Positions 1 to 5,240 are shown, counted from the first letter of the stretch. The stretch: 5,240 bases of DNA from Thermoflexales bacterium (GCA_015486785.1 WFQZ01000233.1:1-5240); one strand, 5' to 3'. Notes: generated from the sequence alone by a model not told the origin. Made by a program: numbers and translations.

Positions 1-1
1 A

Positions 2-1816
2 TTTTACCCGGTGGATTCACAAGCCGCCGACACAGTCATTGACGCCTTTATGAAGCAAGCCCTCCACGAATCGCTCCTGGAGCAGGGCGAGGAAAGCGAA
101 TCCTATCGCCGCCGCTTCAAGCAGACCTATCCCTTCCTGCCCGAAGTGATTGACGTGCTCTACCATCGGTGGGGCAGTTTCCCCTCCTTCCAGCGCACGC
201 GCGGCGCGTTGCGTCTGCTGGCGTTAGTCGTGAGTTCCCTGCGCACCTCACAGCAGTCCTTCATCAGCTTGGCGGATTTTGACTTGACCAATAGCGACAT
301 CCGCCGTGAACTGCTCAAACACATTGACCGTGCCTACGATAGCATTCTAGCCTCCGACATCACCGGTGCAGATGCCGGGGCGCGTAAAGTCAACCGCGAG
401 ATCGGCAAAACCTACCGTGGATTGCCGCTCGGCGAACGCATCGCCACCACGATCTTTATGTACTCTTTCCTGGGCGGCGGCGGGGAATCCGGGGCGACGG
501 TCAAGGAAATCAAGCGGCAAAACCTACTGAACAACGTCCCGGCCAGCGTGATCGTTGAAGTATTCCAGAAACTGAACAGCCGTTTCCTTTTCTTCCTCCA
601 CGAACATAACGGACGCTACTATTTTTCCACCACCGCCAACCTGAACCGTGCCTTGACCGTGCGCATGGAAAACATCAGCCGCGAAGAGCTGCGGGAGCGA
701 GAAGAGCAACTTCTGCGCCGCAGCGTCAAGGCGCAACCGCTCAAAGTATACTTCTGGCCGGAGCGGAGCGCGGACGTCCCCGACGATGAATCGCCCAAGC
801 TGATCATCCTGCGTCAGGCCGACGAAGAGCGCATCCGTTCATTCGTCACCCTCAAAGGCCAGACCCCGCGCGTACATCGCAACACCCTCTTTTTCCTGAC
901 CGCTCAAGATTCGGCGCGGCCTCGCTTTGAATCATACTTGCGCCGTTACATGGCATTCGTCTCGCTGCGGGAATCCGACACCTTGGCGCTGACCGCTAAA
1001 CAGCGCAAGGAAGTGGAGCACTACATCAAACAGACCGACGGTGAGCGGCGGGAGCAGATCGGCAATCTCTACCGCCAACTCTACCGATACACCCAGCAAG
1101 GCACCCAGCAAGGCATCCAGCAAATAGACCTAGGGATGCCTGCCTACGGCACGGATCGTGACCTGAACAAACTGGCTTACGAGCGGCTGCGCGGCCTGAG
1201 TTACTTGGTGGAAAAGATGGCTCCGCTGGCGATTAAAGAGCGCTATCTTGCCCACGACGACTATGTGCTCACTCAGCAACTGGCCGAAAGCGGCTCGTGC
1301 ACTCCCGGCGAGGTGTTAGCCGTCAGCCGGCAAGTGTGGATAGACGGCATCAAGCAGGGCGTGCGTCAAGGTCTGTTTGGCCTGGGCGAGGTGGACGATG
1401 CCGGCCCTACGTGCATCTACTTTAAAGAGGAGCCTCAAGTTAGTCTGCAAGGGCACGAAGCCTTGATCCGTGCTGAGTTGTGCCGGCAACAGCGAGACGC
1501 CGTGCAAGCAGAACCGGCCACCCCCGTGACCGCGCCCGCATCGGGAGCAGTCGCAGAGAGCCTTGCTGCGGCCCCCGCGGCCCACATCTCTCTGTCGGGC
1601 TTCCATCAACCGACGCGGCGCGCGATGACCCTGAAGTTTGACCTACCCTTTGGGAAAGTGTCCGACCTGCAGGGACTGCTCAACCTGCTGCAAAGCCGCT
1701 TTCGGCGGATGGAGTTTACCGTGCAAGTGACGGATGGCGAAATGACCGAGGCGGAAATCGAGGACAAAGTGCGCGAAACACTCCGCCAGATTGGCTCCAG
1801 CTTCAAAGTGGAGTAG
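2..1816 (+). CDS. DUF499-type AAA+ ATPase, C-terminal part (5' end cut by window edge)
   Basis: The frame is open to the left edge (F-Y-P before a GTG at 11) and that GTG has no ribosome binding site, so the true start lies upstream. Numbering from the GTG, about 601 residues are visible. Residues 40-72 carry the family-like block YPFLPEVIDVLYHRWG followed by FQRTRGALRLLA, which resembles the end of an AAA+ module. Residues ~140-215 look like a winged helix (GATVKEI, then LNSRFLFFLHEHNGRYYF). RVHRNTLFFL at 287-296 is also typical of DUF499. An Ala/Pro-rich linker (~499-530) leads to a small C-terminal domain (~539-601). No Walker A motif is visible; it would be in the missing part. Known family context: DUF499 (COG1483) ATPases sit in defence arrays beside DUF1156-type DNA methylases and helicases, and are probably distant relatives of the BrxC/PglY ATPases of BREX. 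A role in ATP-dependent control of DNA modification or restriction is inference. Family call fairly sure, function unknown. Confidence 0.8.
   Translation, partial: FYPVDSQAADTVIDAFMKQALHESLLEQGEESESYRRRFKQTYPFLPEVIDVLYHRWGSFPSFQRTRGALRLLALVVSSLRTSQQSFISLADFDLTNSDIRRELLKHIDRAYDSILASDITGADAGARKVNREIGKTYRGLPLGERIATTIFMYSFLGGGGESGATVKEIKRQNLLNNVPASVIVEVFQKLNSRFLFFLHEHNGRYYFSTTANLNRALTVRMENISREELREREEQLLRRSVKAQPLKVYFWPERSADVPDDESPKLIILRQADEERIRSFVTLKGQTPRVHRNTLFFLTAQDSARPRFESYLRRYMAFVSLRESDTLALTAKQRKEVEHYIKQTDGERREQIGNLYRQLYRYTQQGTQQGIQQIDLGMPAYGTDRDLNKLAYERLRGLSYLVEKMAPLAIKERYLAHDDYVLTQQLAESGSCTPGEVLAVSRQVWIDGIKQGVRQGLFGLGEVDDAGPTCIYFKEEPQVSLQGHEALIRAELCRQQRDAVQAEPATPVTAPASGAVAESLAAAPAAHISLSGFHQPTRRAMTLKFDLPFGKVSDLQGLLNLLQSRFRRMEFTVQVTDGEMTEAEIEDKVRETLRQIGSSFKVE
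1091..1126 (+). repeat. 12-bp tandem repeat inside the ATPase gene
   Basis: Two identical copies of ACCCAGCAAGGC (1091-1102 and 1103-1114) are followed by a degenerate third (ATCCAGCAAATA, 1115-1126). They encode TQQG-TQQG-IQQI at residues 361-372. The unit is a multiple of three, so gain or loss of copies would change a Gln-rich linker without shifting the frame. It lies between two predicted helical parts of the protein. Confidence 0.85.
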
Positions 1817-1836
1817 AGGTGCAGCGTACCTTTGAC

Positions 1837-1908
1837 TTACGTGGCTAGGTCGAAGGGCAGATCGCTGATACCCCGCCGGCGGCGGCCCTCAATTGGCATT
1901 ATCGTCAT
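1837..1908 (-). pseudogene. Remnant of an NgoMIV-family endonuclease gene, 3' end only
   Basis: Read on the minus strand, this stretch ends in TAA and encodes a C-terminus ending ISDLPFDLAT, as the intact nuclease does (2751-3608). The preceding residues read MPIEGRRRRG against MLIEGRRLRD. The match covers bases 1833-1908 against 2747-2822. The first 37 bases (1833-1869) are identical and the remaining 39 have 8 mismatches, 68 of 76 overall. Several differences change amino acids (Leu to Pro, Asp to Gly, Leu to Arg), so this piece is not under coding constraint. There is no start codon and no further similarity beyond 1908. It converges on the ATPase gene, whose stop is 20 bases away. One mismatch creates a GCCGGC at 1875-1880 where the intact gene has GCAGGC. 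It could be the scar of an older nuclease gene at this position or a partial duplication. Confidence 0.8.
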
Positions 1909-1935
1909 TGGCGTTTTCCCGAAAAATCATATAAT
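1908..1935 (+). promoter_or_regulatory. Sigma-70-like promoter for the exported-protein gene
   Basis: A perfect -10 hexamer TATAAT (1930-1935) is preceded, with a 16-base spacer, by TTGGCG (1908-1913), which matches four of six positions of the TTGACA consensus. Transcription would start near 1942, giving a leader of about 115 bases before the gene at 2056. The -35 element sits exactly at the edge of the nuclease-gene remnant, so the promoter appears to straddle that junction. Prediction from sequence only. Confidence 0.55.
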
Positions 1936-1965
1936 TTGAATGGAGGGGGGTCAACATATTACACA

Positions 1966-2040
1966 ATGAATGGTTATTCACCCATTCTGATGGATGACAG
2001 ACTCCCATCATGCCTATATGATGGGCTGGTAAAAAACTAA
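1966..2040 (+). CDS. Possible 24-residue leader peptide ORF
   Basis: ATG at 1966 opens 24 codons (MNGYSPILMDDRLPSCLYDG then LVKN) ending in TAA at 2038-2040. The stop overlaps the start of the AAGGAGGT ribosome binding site (2039-2046) of the next gene, an arrangement that would allow translational coupling. A purine-rich GGAGGGGGG lies upstream at 1942-1950, but the gap to the ATG (15 bases from its last G) is longer than ideal. Both hairpins of the leader lie within this ORF. An open frame this short arises easily by chance and no known leader peptide is recognised. Confidence 0.2.
   Translation: MNGYSPILMDDRLPSCLYDGLVKN
1968..2025 (+). promoter_or_regulatory. Structured 5' leader with two hairpins
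   Basis: Two inverted repeats lie in the predicted leader of the exported-protein gene. GAATGG (1968-1973) pairs with CCATTC (1982-1987) across an 8-base loop. CCCATCAT (2004-2011) pairs perfectly with ATGATGGG (2018-2025) across a 6-base loop. Neither is followed by a U tract on either strand, so they are not simple terminators. The second hairpin ends 15 bases before the ribosome binding site core, where folding could affect translation. It does not match a riboswitch class I can name. Confidence 0.4.
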
Positions 2041-2046
2041 GGAGGT
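2039..2046 (+). promoter_or_regulatory. Strong ribosome binding site, exported-protein gene
   Basis: AAGGAGGT matches the anti-Shine-Dalgarno sequence at all eight positions. Nine bases separate it from the ATG at 2056, which fixes that codon as the start. Confidence 0.8.
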
Positions 2047-2055
2047 ACACTTACG

Positions 2056-2625
2056 ATGAAGAACACATGGACACGAGGAGCTATGGTCTTGATGGCTCTG
2101 ATGTTGCTCTCCGTCATAACCTTTGCCCACGCTGCACCGAGAGGCACTCTGACCGAGCGTGCGGTGCCAGCCGGGAGCCACATCGTAGCCGATCACTTTA
2201 TCAACGCTGCTGATATGGAGAAGGATGATATCTCGCATCCGCTGTCGCCTGCCGTCCTGGCATCCTTGCATCTCTCACCCGCCGTAGTACAGTCCTTGAC
2301 CGCCTATCGTGGCTATGACGAGTTTGTTACAGCTCAACCCAAAACAGCCACAACCCTCAGCGAGTACACCTATCTCTATCCTAATGAAGAGACCGCGAAA
2401 GCCGCTGAGGAGGCTGTCGGGACTCTCTTCGCCCATTGGTCGGCGACGTCGCTCCCTGACGCGGCTTCTGTAGGCCATACATTCCGCCAAGAGGGTAAGG
2501 AAGGAGCTGTTTACTGGCTCGTCCTCCGGAAGGGCAACAGACTCAGCTTACTCCTCTTCGATGGACTGGAGGAAAAAGCCATCCGGCAACTCTATGACGC
2601 TACTCTCCTGAAGTTGCAAAACTGA
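2056..2625 (+). CDS. Exported protein of unknown function (189 aa)
   Basis: The start is set by the AAGGAGGT site upstream. The N-terminus is a classical Sec signal peptide: MKNTWTR as the charged part, a hydrophobic core (GAMVLMALMLLSVITF), and AHA before the likely cut at residue 26-27. There is no Cys at the cut, so it is not a lipoprotein, and there is no later membrane segment, so the mature ~163 residues should be released outside the cytoplasm. The mature part alternates helical stretches (NEETAKAAEEAVGTLF) with strand-like ones (GAVYWLVLRKGNRLSLLLFDGL), suggesting a small alpha/beta domain. It has no cysteines and no catalytic motif I can name, and I do not recognise the family. It has its own promoter and terminator and points toward the restriction operon, so it looks like an independent unit placed between two defence modules. 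A link to defence is not shown by the sequence. Confidence 0.85.
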   Translation: MKNTWTRGAMVLMALMLLSVITFAHAAPRGTLTERAVPAGSHIVADHFINAADMEKDDISHPLSPAVLASLHLSPAVVQSLTAYRGYDEFVTAQPKTATTLSEYTYLYPNEETAKAAEEAVGTLFAHWSATSLPDAASVGHTFRQEGKEGAVYWLVLRKGNRLSLLLFDGLEEKAIRQLYDATLLKLQN

Positions 2626-2670
2626 GTTCTCGGTTTTGGTCTCCCTCCACAATGCCTCTTAAGCCATAAG

Positions 2671-2702
2671 AGACAGCTCGGTCAATCATACCGAGCTGTC
2701 TT
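2671..2702 (+). terminator. Hairpin terminator after the exported-protein gene, possibly bidirectional
   Basis: A perfect 12-bp stem (AGACAGCTCGGT at 2671-2682 with ACCGAGCTGTCT at 2690-2701) closes a 7-base loop, 45 bases after the stop codon. On the plus strand it is followed by the moderately T-rich TTCATTATGATTATT. It lies between convergent genes and could also stop transcripts from the nuclease gene on the minus strand, where the sequence after the stem (CTTATGGCTT) is less U-rich. A weaker 6-bp hairpin, CTCTTA/TAAGAG (2656-2661 with 2667-2672), overlaps the foot of the main stem and would compete with it. Confidence 0.75.
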
Positions 2703-2746
2703 CATTATGATTATTGAGCCGATTTCAGCCTGGGCTGGGCCTCCGC

Positions 2747-2822
2747 TGACTTACGTGGCTAGGTCGAAGGGCAGATCGCTGATGTCCCGCAGGCGGCGGC
2801 CCTCGATTAGCATCATCAGCAT
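2747..2822. repeat. Intact partner of the 76-bp direct repeat (nuclease gene 3' end)
   Basis: This is the second copy of the repeat whose first copy is at 1833-1908, in the same orientation at an offset of exactly 914 bases with no gaps. It covers the last ~24 codons and stop of the nuclease gene plus 4 bases beyond the stop (TGAC). Outside the block the flanking sequences are unrelated. Together the two copies bracket the exported-protein gene with its promoter and terminator. Confidence 0.85.
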
Positions 2823-3608
2823 CTCCAGTTGATCTTCGTTCCCGATCTCGGCGATGGCTTCTTGCATCTCAGGCAAGGCGAAATGATACACGCAATCCAA
2901 ATCGCCGGTGCCCAGAGCGAGAGATGCGAGGCGCGTAGGCAAAGGTTCAGCCGTGACCGCAGCTATATGCGGCAGATGTCCTTTCCGATTGCGGATCAAG
3001 TTTAGAGCTTCTGTGCGGGCATTTTGTCCCCGGTCGCTTCTGAGCGTCCACTTGCAAGAGATGCTGGCATGCAAAATGGGGCGCGGGTGCTCGAAATTTG
3101 CTTGCCGGAGGGGCGTGAAACTGGCGAGCGCATCCTCCGCTGCGATGATCTCTCCGCCTTGGTTGATCTCTTCATCCGAAATGGGCCGTCTGCCGATGAC
3201 AATATCCGGCGTGATAATGTAGTCCTTGCCCAATGCGGTAGCTAACTCGCTATCTTGTTTGACTATCTTCTCCAGATTGGCCAGATGTTCATACTGGTCA
3301 AAATCAGAAATCGGGGACTGCGTGGAGTAATACCAATTCCCCGGCCGTAGGTGATGTAGCTGTAAGAATGCTTGCTCAAGGAAGTCTTTGGTGGCTCTCT
3401 CAAAAAGCCGCCCCGCAGTCTGACCCGAAATCTTCTCATAGGTTGGGGAGCATCTCAGTCGCCTGAGTATGCCCAAGGCTATCGCTCTGCTGGCTTTGCT
3501 GCCCCGGTCCGCGAAATTGGGGTAGTACGTATCTTTGTCCCTTTGCAACCTGATGATTTCTTTGCAAATGTGCTGATGATACTCTTGGCGTAACTGGGCA
3601 ATGTTCAT
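2751..3608 (-). CDS. NgoMIV-family type II restriction endonuclease
   Basis: At 285 residues it has almost exactly the length of NgoMIV (286). NgoMIV is a tetrameric PD-(D/E)XK nuclease that cuts G^CCGGC. As I recall the enzyme, its catalytic residues are E70, D140, K187 and E201. The equivalents here are E70, D135 (in TPDIVIG), K186 (in SISCKW) and E200. The residues that read the CCGG core (R191, D193, R194 in NgoMIV) appear as R190, D192 and R193 in RSDR. The downstream block TEALNLIRNRKG (199-210) and LASLALGTGDLDCVYHFALP (227-246) is family-typical. It is the second gene of an operon: the ATG is 24 bases after the methyltransferase stop, with GGAG 8 bases before it. It should cut unmodified DNA in the cytoplasm. 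The gene appears intact. Family very likely; exact recognition sequence is inference. Confidence 0.93.
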   Translation of the reverse strand: MNIAQLRQEYHQHICKEIIRLQRDKDTYYPNFADRGSKASRAIALGILRRLRCSPTYEKISGQTAGRLFERATKDFLEQAFLQLHHLRPGNWYYSTQSPISDFDQYEHLANLEKIVKQDSELATALGKDYIITPDIVIGRRPISDEEINQGGEIIAAEDALASFTPLRQANFEHPRPILHASISCKWTLRSDRGQNARTEALNLIRNRKGHLPHIAAVTAEPLPTRLASLALGTGDLDCVYHFALPEMQEAIAEIGNEDQLEMLMMLIEGRRLRDISDLPFDLAT

Positions 3609-3616
3609 TAATCTCT

Positions 3617-3620
3617 CTCC
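3617..3620 (-). promoter_or_regulatory. Ribosome binding site of the endonuclease gene
   Basis: On the minus strand GGAG, in the purine run GGAGAGAGA, lies 8 bases before the ATG (3606-3608). It sits inside the 24-base gap after the methyltransferase stop. The nuclease therefore has its own translation start but no room for a separate intergenic promoter. Confidence 0.7.
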
Positions 3621-3632
3621 GGAAAGAGGCTT

Positions 3633-5078
3633 TCAGGGTTCGGGTTTGTAGAAGCCAATGACATATTCCTTGTGCATCCGCTGCTGAATCTGTGACCCCA
3701 GATCGGGCTTGGTGCCGGTTGGCATCATCCGGCGGTTGCGATCCAATGTCCGTACTCCGATTTTTGGAACTTGAAAGCCGAGCTTCCGTCCGATCTCGGC
3801 CAAGCAGGCCGGCGTTTCGGTATCTCGGCCTCTCATAACAGAACTCCCCACCACAACTATCGCCGCTTTGCCCGGTCTCAATACCCTGAACATCTCGCGC
3901 AAAGTCCGCGTCATTTCCGAATAGTACCGGTGCAGCACTCGCCCTTTTTTCTTATCTCGGTCGGCAATATCGGTGACTACCCAGCTAACTCTGGCCGGCA
4001 ACGTCTCGAAAGCAAACCCGCTTACCGCCTCACCGCCGATGTATTCCTTTCGTCTTTGGCCGAGGTCGTCAATGGGATAACCCATCCAGACGAGAGAGAA
4101 CTTGTGCGCCCGCATATAGTCAATGGCGTTGGAGGCGTAGGGCGGCGAGGTGACGATCAGGTCTACCGAGGCATCGTTCAATGGAAGGTGTTGCGCGTTT
4201 CCCAGGATGATGTGTGGTTCCAGGCGGGACGGCTCTGGGCCTAGCCAGCCCGCCAAGTATGGCTGTGCTCTCTCCGGTTCCAGCATCCCTTTCAGGTTCT
4301 GCTGCACTCGTTTGGCGAACTCCTTGAGCGGCGAACGCAGTTTCTTGGTCAAGAACTTGATCCGTTGGGTGGGGTGGCCGATCAGGTCTTCTCCCAACAC
4401 AACTTTGCCGCTTCTGTCAATCACTACCTTCGCCCGATGTGGCCTTGTGTGTCCTAGATCAAACGCCATCGAAATTCCGCCGGACTTGGTAATGATGATG
4501 GCTGAAAATGCCAGCTCAAAGAATGTCCGCAATTGCACATCTGCCAGTTGCTCGATTTGCGTGATCAGGGCTAACAACTCTATTTGCGTTTCGTGCGTAA
4601 ACCAGTAATCCACGAACTCCTGAGTCTTAGGACTCCAGCGGGCCGCCAAGGTCTGCTCCAGTTCATCGCGCCGCTCCCTGATTGCGGACGCGGCTTGTTT
4701 CAAAATTTCGTCGCCGATCTGAGCCACCCGCCTCGCTTCGAGGGGCGTGACTTTGGACCTGGAAAGCCGCAGCGCGAGCGGGTCAATGTCCACTCCCACG
4801 CCGCGCCGGCCGGCCAAATAGGCTTCCAGCACCGTAGTCCCCGATCCCACCATCGGATCGAGCACCATATCCCCCGGAACGGTCAGAGCCTCGATGAACT
4901 TGCGTGGCAACTGGGGCGGGAATTTAGCGGGAAAGGAATGAAAGTTGTGGGACGCATACCCGCTATCTTGCCCGTGAAAGTCCAAATTTTGGGAAAGCAG
5001 GGTGATAAGTTGTTCCCGATAGGACTTTCCGGTGCCGGCGATCTCCACAGTTGGCAATGGGGCTGCGTATACACTCAT
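3633..5078 (-). CDS. TSPPY-type site-specific DNA methyltransferase (probably N4-cytosine)
   Basis: This 481-residue enzyme should transfer a methyl group from S-adenosylmethionine to an exocyclic amino group in the site cut by its partner nuclease, protecting host DNA. Visible motifs are FHSFPAKFPPQLPRKF (46-61, motif X region), LDPMVGSGTT (73-82, motif I, SAM binding), GVGVDIDP (93-100, motif II), GNAQHLPL (293-300, motif III region), TSPPY (310-314, catalytic motif IV), FRVLRPGKAAIVVVGSS (397-413) and HKEYVIGFYK (469-478). TSPPY favours N4-cytosine, though N6-adenine cannot be excluded. There is no PCQ motif of an m5C enzyme. Motif I precedes motif IV, with about 190 residues between motifs II and III, longer than usual and possibly holding the target recognition domain. 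It is first in the operon, so protection would be made before the nuclease. The ATG at 5078 is preceded by GGAAGG. Confidence 0.9.
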   Translation of the reverse strand: MSVYAAPLPTVEIAGTGKSYREQLITLLSQNLDFHGQDSGYASHNFHSFPAKFPPQLPRKFIEALTVPGDMVLDPMVGSGTTVLEAYLAGRRGVGVDIDPLALRLSRSKVTPLEARRVAQIGDEILKQAASAIRERRDELEQTLAARWSPKTQEFVDYWFTHETQIELLALITQIEQLADVQLRTFFELAFSAIIITKSGGISMAFDLGHTRPHRAKVVIDRSGKVVLGEDLIGHPTQRIKFLTKKLRSPLKEFAKRVQQNLKGMLEPERAQPYLAGWLGPEPSRLEPHIILGNAQHLPLNDASVDLIVTSPPYASNAIDYMRAHKFSLVWMGYPIDDLGQRRKEYIGGEAVSGFAFETLPARVSWVVTDIADRDKKKGRVLHRYYSEMTRTLREMFRVLRPGKAAIVVVGSSVMRGRDTETPACLAEIGRKLGFQVPKIGVRTLDRNRRMMPTGTKPDLGSQIQQRMHKEYVIGFYKPEP

Positions 5079-5087
5079 TCAAACACA

Positions 5088-5093
5088 CCTTCC
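5088..5093 (-). promoter_or_regulatory. Ribosome binding site of the methyltransferase gene
   Basis: Minus-strand GGAAGG lies 9 bases before the ATG at 5076-5078. It supports this start over internal in-frame ATGs. Confidence 0.65.
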
Positions 5094-5099
5094 GGTTAA

Positions 5100-5128
5100 A
5101 TTTTCAATGACGATGATTTTGGATGCAA
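5100..5128 (-). promoter_or_regulatory. Weak candidate promoter for the restriction-modification operon
   Basis: On the minus strand TTGCAT (5123-5128) and GAAAAT (5100-5105) are separated by 17 bases, each matching four of six consensus positions. Transcription would begin just before or at the methyltransferase ribosome binding site, giving a very short leader. The match is poor and the real promoter may lie further right. Confidence 0.25.
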
Positions 5129-5167
5129 CTGCTCCGCATAAGCATCGTGTTGCCGAAGCGCAAATAG

Positions 5168-5208
5168 CGCAGAGAAGTCACCTTTAGCTTTTCTCCGTGA
5201 TCTCTGCG
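5168..5208. repeat. Imperfect inverted repeat with CGCAGAGA arms (possible dispersed element)
   Basis: CGCAGAGA (5168-5175) plus TCAC (5178-5181) can pair with GTGA (5197-5200) plus TCTCTGCG (5201-5208). This gives 12 pairs with a 2-base bulge and a 15-base loop. The right arm continues into TCTCTGCGTCTCTTGCGGTG, a wording I recognise from memory as recurring in non-coding DNA of many unrelated bacterial genomes. The rest of 5079-5240 contains no gene that I can support. Confidence 0.45.
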
Positions 5209-5240
5209 TCTCTTGCGGTGAGCAGCTACCTCTATTTTAC

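Noticed and set aside
11..13. GTG at 11 as the true start of the ATPase gene.
   Set aside because: There is no ribosome binding site, the frame is open to the edge, and DUF499 proteins have a long N-terminal ATP-binding part that is missing here.
1873..1882. Palindrome CCGCCGGCGG as a terminator for the ATPase gene.
   Set aside because: It is a 10-base palindrome with no loop and no following T tract, and it arises from the diverged nuclease remnant.
2014..2490. Minus-strand open frames opposite the exported-protein gene.
   Set aside because: The plus-strand gene has a perfect ribosome binding site and signal peptide; the opposite frames have neither.
1833..2783. The 37-bp identical block as integrase att sites flanking a mobile element.
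   Set aside because: There is no integrase in the 914-bp interval, and similarity continues past the identical block into coding sequence, which simple site-specific integration would not give.
3771..5099. Long open frames on the plus strand opposite the methyltransferase (3771-4244, 4150-4608, 4584-5099).
   Set aside because: They are antisense shadows of a clear gene, with no family-like motifs and composition typical of out-of-frame translation.
1..5240. ATTTTAC occurs at both the first and last seven bases, suggesting a circular molecule.
   Set aside because: Seven bases is too short to show an assembly overlap, and the left gene would not gain a plausible start by joining the ends.
1..5240. 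CRISPR array, tRNA or rRNA genes.
   Set aside because: No regularly spaced repeats, cloverleaf-like stretch or rRNA-like sequence was seen on either strand.

Overview
The window is a stretch of bacterial DNA of moderate GC content, judged by eye. It has Shine-Dalgarno-preceded genes, a classical signal peptide and a sigma-70-like promoter. Nothing in it fixes the taxon. Its genes look like part of a defence (anti-phage) gene neighbourhood, and the left edge cuts through a gene.

Layout. (1) Bases 2-1816, plus strand: the C-terminal ~600 residues of a DUF499-type AAA+ ATPase; the N-terminal ATP-binding part lies outside the window. (2) Bases 1833-1908: a short, damaged copy of the 3' end of the restriction endonuclease gene found further right, in the same (minus) orientation. 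(3) Bases 1908-2702: a small independent unit with a TTGGCG/TATAAT promoter, a structured leader holding a possible 24-codon ORF, a 189-residue exported protein of unknown function, and a strong hairpin terminator. (4) Bases 2751-5078, minus strand: a compact two-gene restriction-modification operon. It is transcribed right to left, with a TSPPY-type amino-methyltransferase first and an NgoMIV-family restriction endonuclease 24 bases behind it. (5) Bases 5079-5240: a non-coding stretch with a weak candidate promoter for the operon and an imperfect inverted repeat built on CGCAGAGA.

How it fits together. The methyltransferase and endonuclease should form a type II restriction-modification system. 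The nuclease keeps every residue expected of an NgoMIV-type active site and the R-x-D-R signature that reads CCGG-containing sites, so GCCGGC is the natural guess for the target. The modification partner is of the TSPPY (probably N4-cytosine) class, whereas m5C would be the more expected partner. The DUF499 ATPase belongs to a family often seen in multi-gene defence arrays with DNA methylases and helicases; those partners, if present, would be to the left. The most unusual feature is the 76-bp direct repeat that brackets the exported-protein unit. One copy is the intact 3' end of the nuclease gene and the other is a remnant next to the ATPase gene, which points to past duplication, insertion or replacement of the nuclease gene.
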